Source: Marinobacter sp. NP-4(2019)
Lineage (GTDB): Bacteria; Pseudomonadota; Gammaproteobacteria; Pseudomonadales; Oleiphilaceae
Direction: 5' to 3'
Length of the DNA: 64,000 nucleotides
Assembly (NCBI RefSeq): GCF_003994855.1
Contig: NZ_CP034142.1
Coordinates: forward strand, 2,170,001-2,234,000
The number at the start of each line of letters is the position of its first letter. The first letter of the stretch is position 1. The notes below the pieces were generated by a model, which was not told where the DNA came from, did not search any database, and saw only the letters and a list, made by a program, of their open reading frames with translations. Both the position numbers and the translations under genes were made by a program. Shown piece after piece: positions 63,988 through 64,000 of this stretch.

Positions 63988-64000
63988 GTGCGGTACCTGG

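Overview
The window looks like a chromosomal segment of a marine gammaproteobacterium, most likely Marinobacter or a close relative. This is an inference from GC-rich codon use, an AlmA-type long-chain alkane/ketone oxidation operon, a fused pntA, and many lipid- and amine-oxidising enzymes. No database search was possible. I saw no rRNA, tRNA, insertion sequence, phage gene or CRISPR array.

Layout. 1-5.7 kb: the 3' end of a formate dehydrogenase alpha gene, pntAB transhydrogenase and an MFS transporter. 5.8-8.2 kb: a periplasmic binding protein and a chemoreceptor, both broken by frameshifts. 8.6-17.7 kb: a gamma-glutamyl-polyamine (Puu/Pau) catabolic cluster (aldehyde dehydrogenase, LuxR-type regulator, aminotransferase, frameshifted glutamylpolyamine synthetase, amidotransferase, NhaC-type antiporter, PuuB oxidase). 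Three of its promoter regions share an 18-bp palindrome. 17.9-21.7 kb: a DUF1631-GGDEF-EAL protein split by a frameshift. 21.8-29 kb: mqo, a CapA-like protein, an SDR, a COG2187 kinase-like protein, and a PRPP synthetase-like / hydrolase / phosphoribosyltransferase operon. 29.1-37.6 kb: a five-gene operon (AlmA-like Baeyer-Villiger monooxygenase, acyl-CoA ligase, HSL-type esterase, GMC oxidoreductase, aldehyde dehydrogenase) with a divergent AraC regulator.

37.7-60.1 kb is the most unusual part. It holds a nitronate monooxygenase / amine oxidoreductase / RND efflux operon; two divergent, paralogous modules of Tat-exported flavin amine oxidase + diheme cytochrome c + integral membrane protein, one of which also carries a soluble PAS chemoreceptor; two tandem paralogous TetR regulators; a DUF1302 / DUF1329 / YCF48 / RND transport operon; and a small orphan gene. 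Copies of one dyad, AACATAAC-N3-TGTTGTGTTAA, lie in the promoter regions of these transcription units. I propose one TetR-controlled regulon for sensing, periplasmic dehydrogenation, envelope transport and efflux of an unknown, probably hydrophobic amine or nitro compound.

60.1-64 kb: a MerR regulator and three target genes, each preceded by a promoter with the 19-bp -35/-10 spacing characteristic of MerR control.

Sequence quality: six apparent one-base indels, mostly in short homopolymers, disrupt five otherwise clean genes. They may be sequencing errors rather than true pseudogenes.
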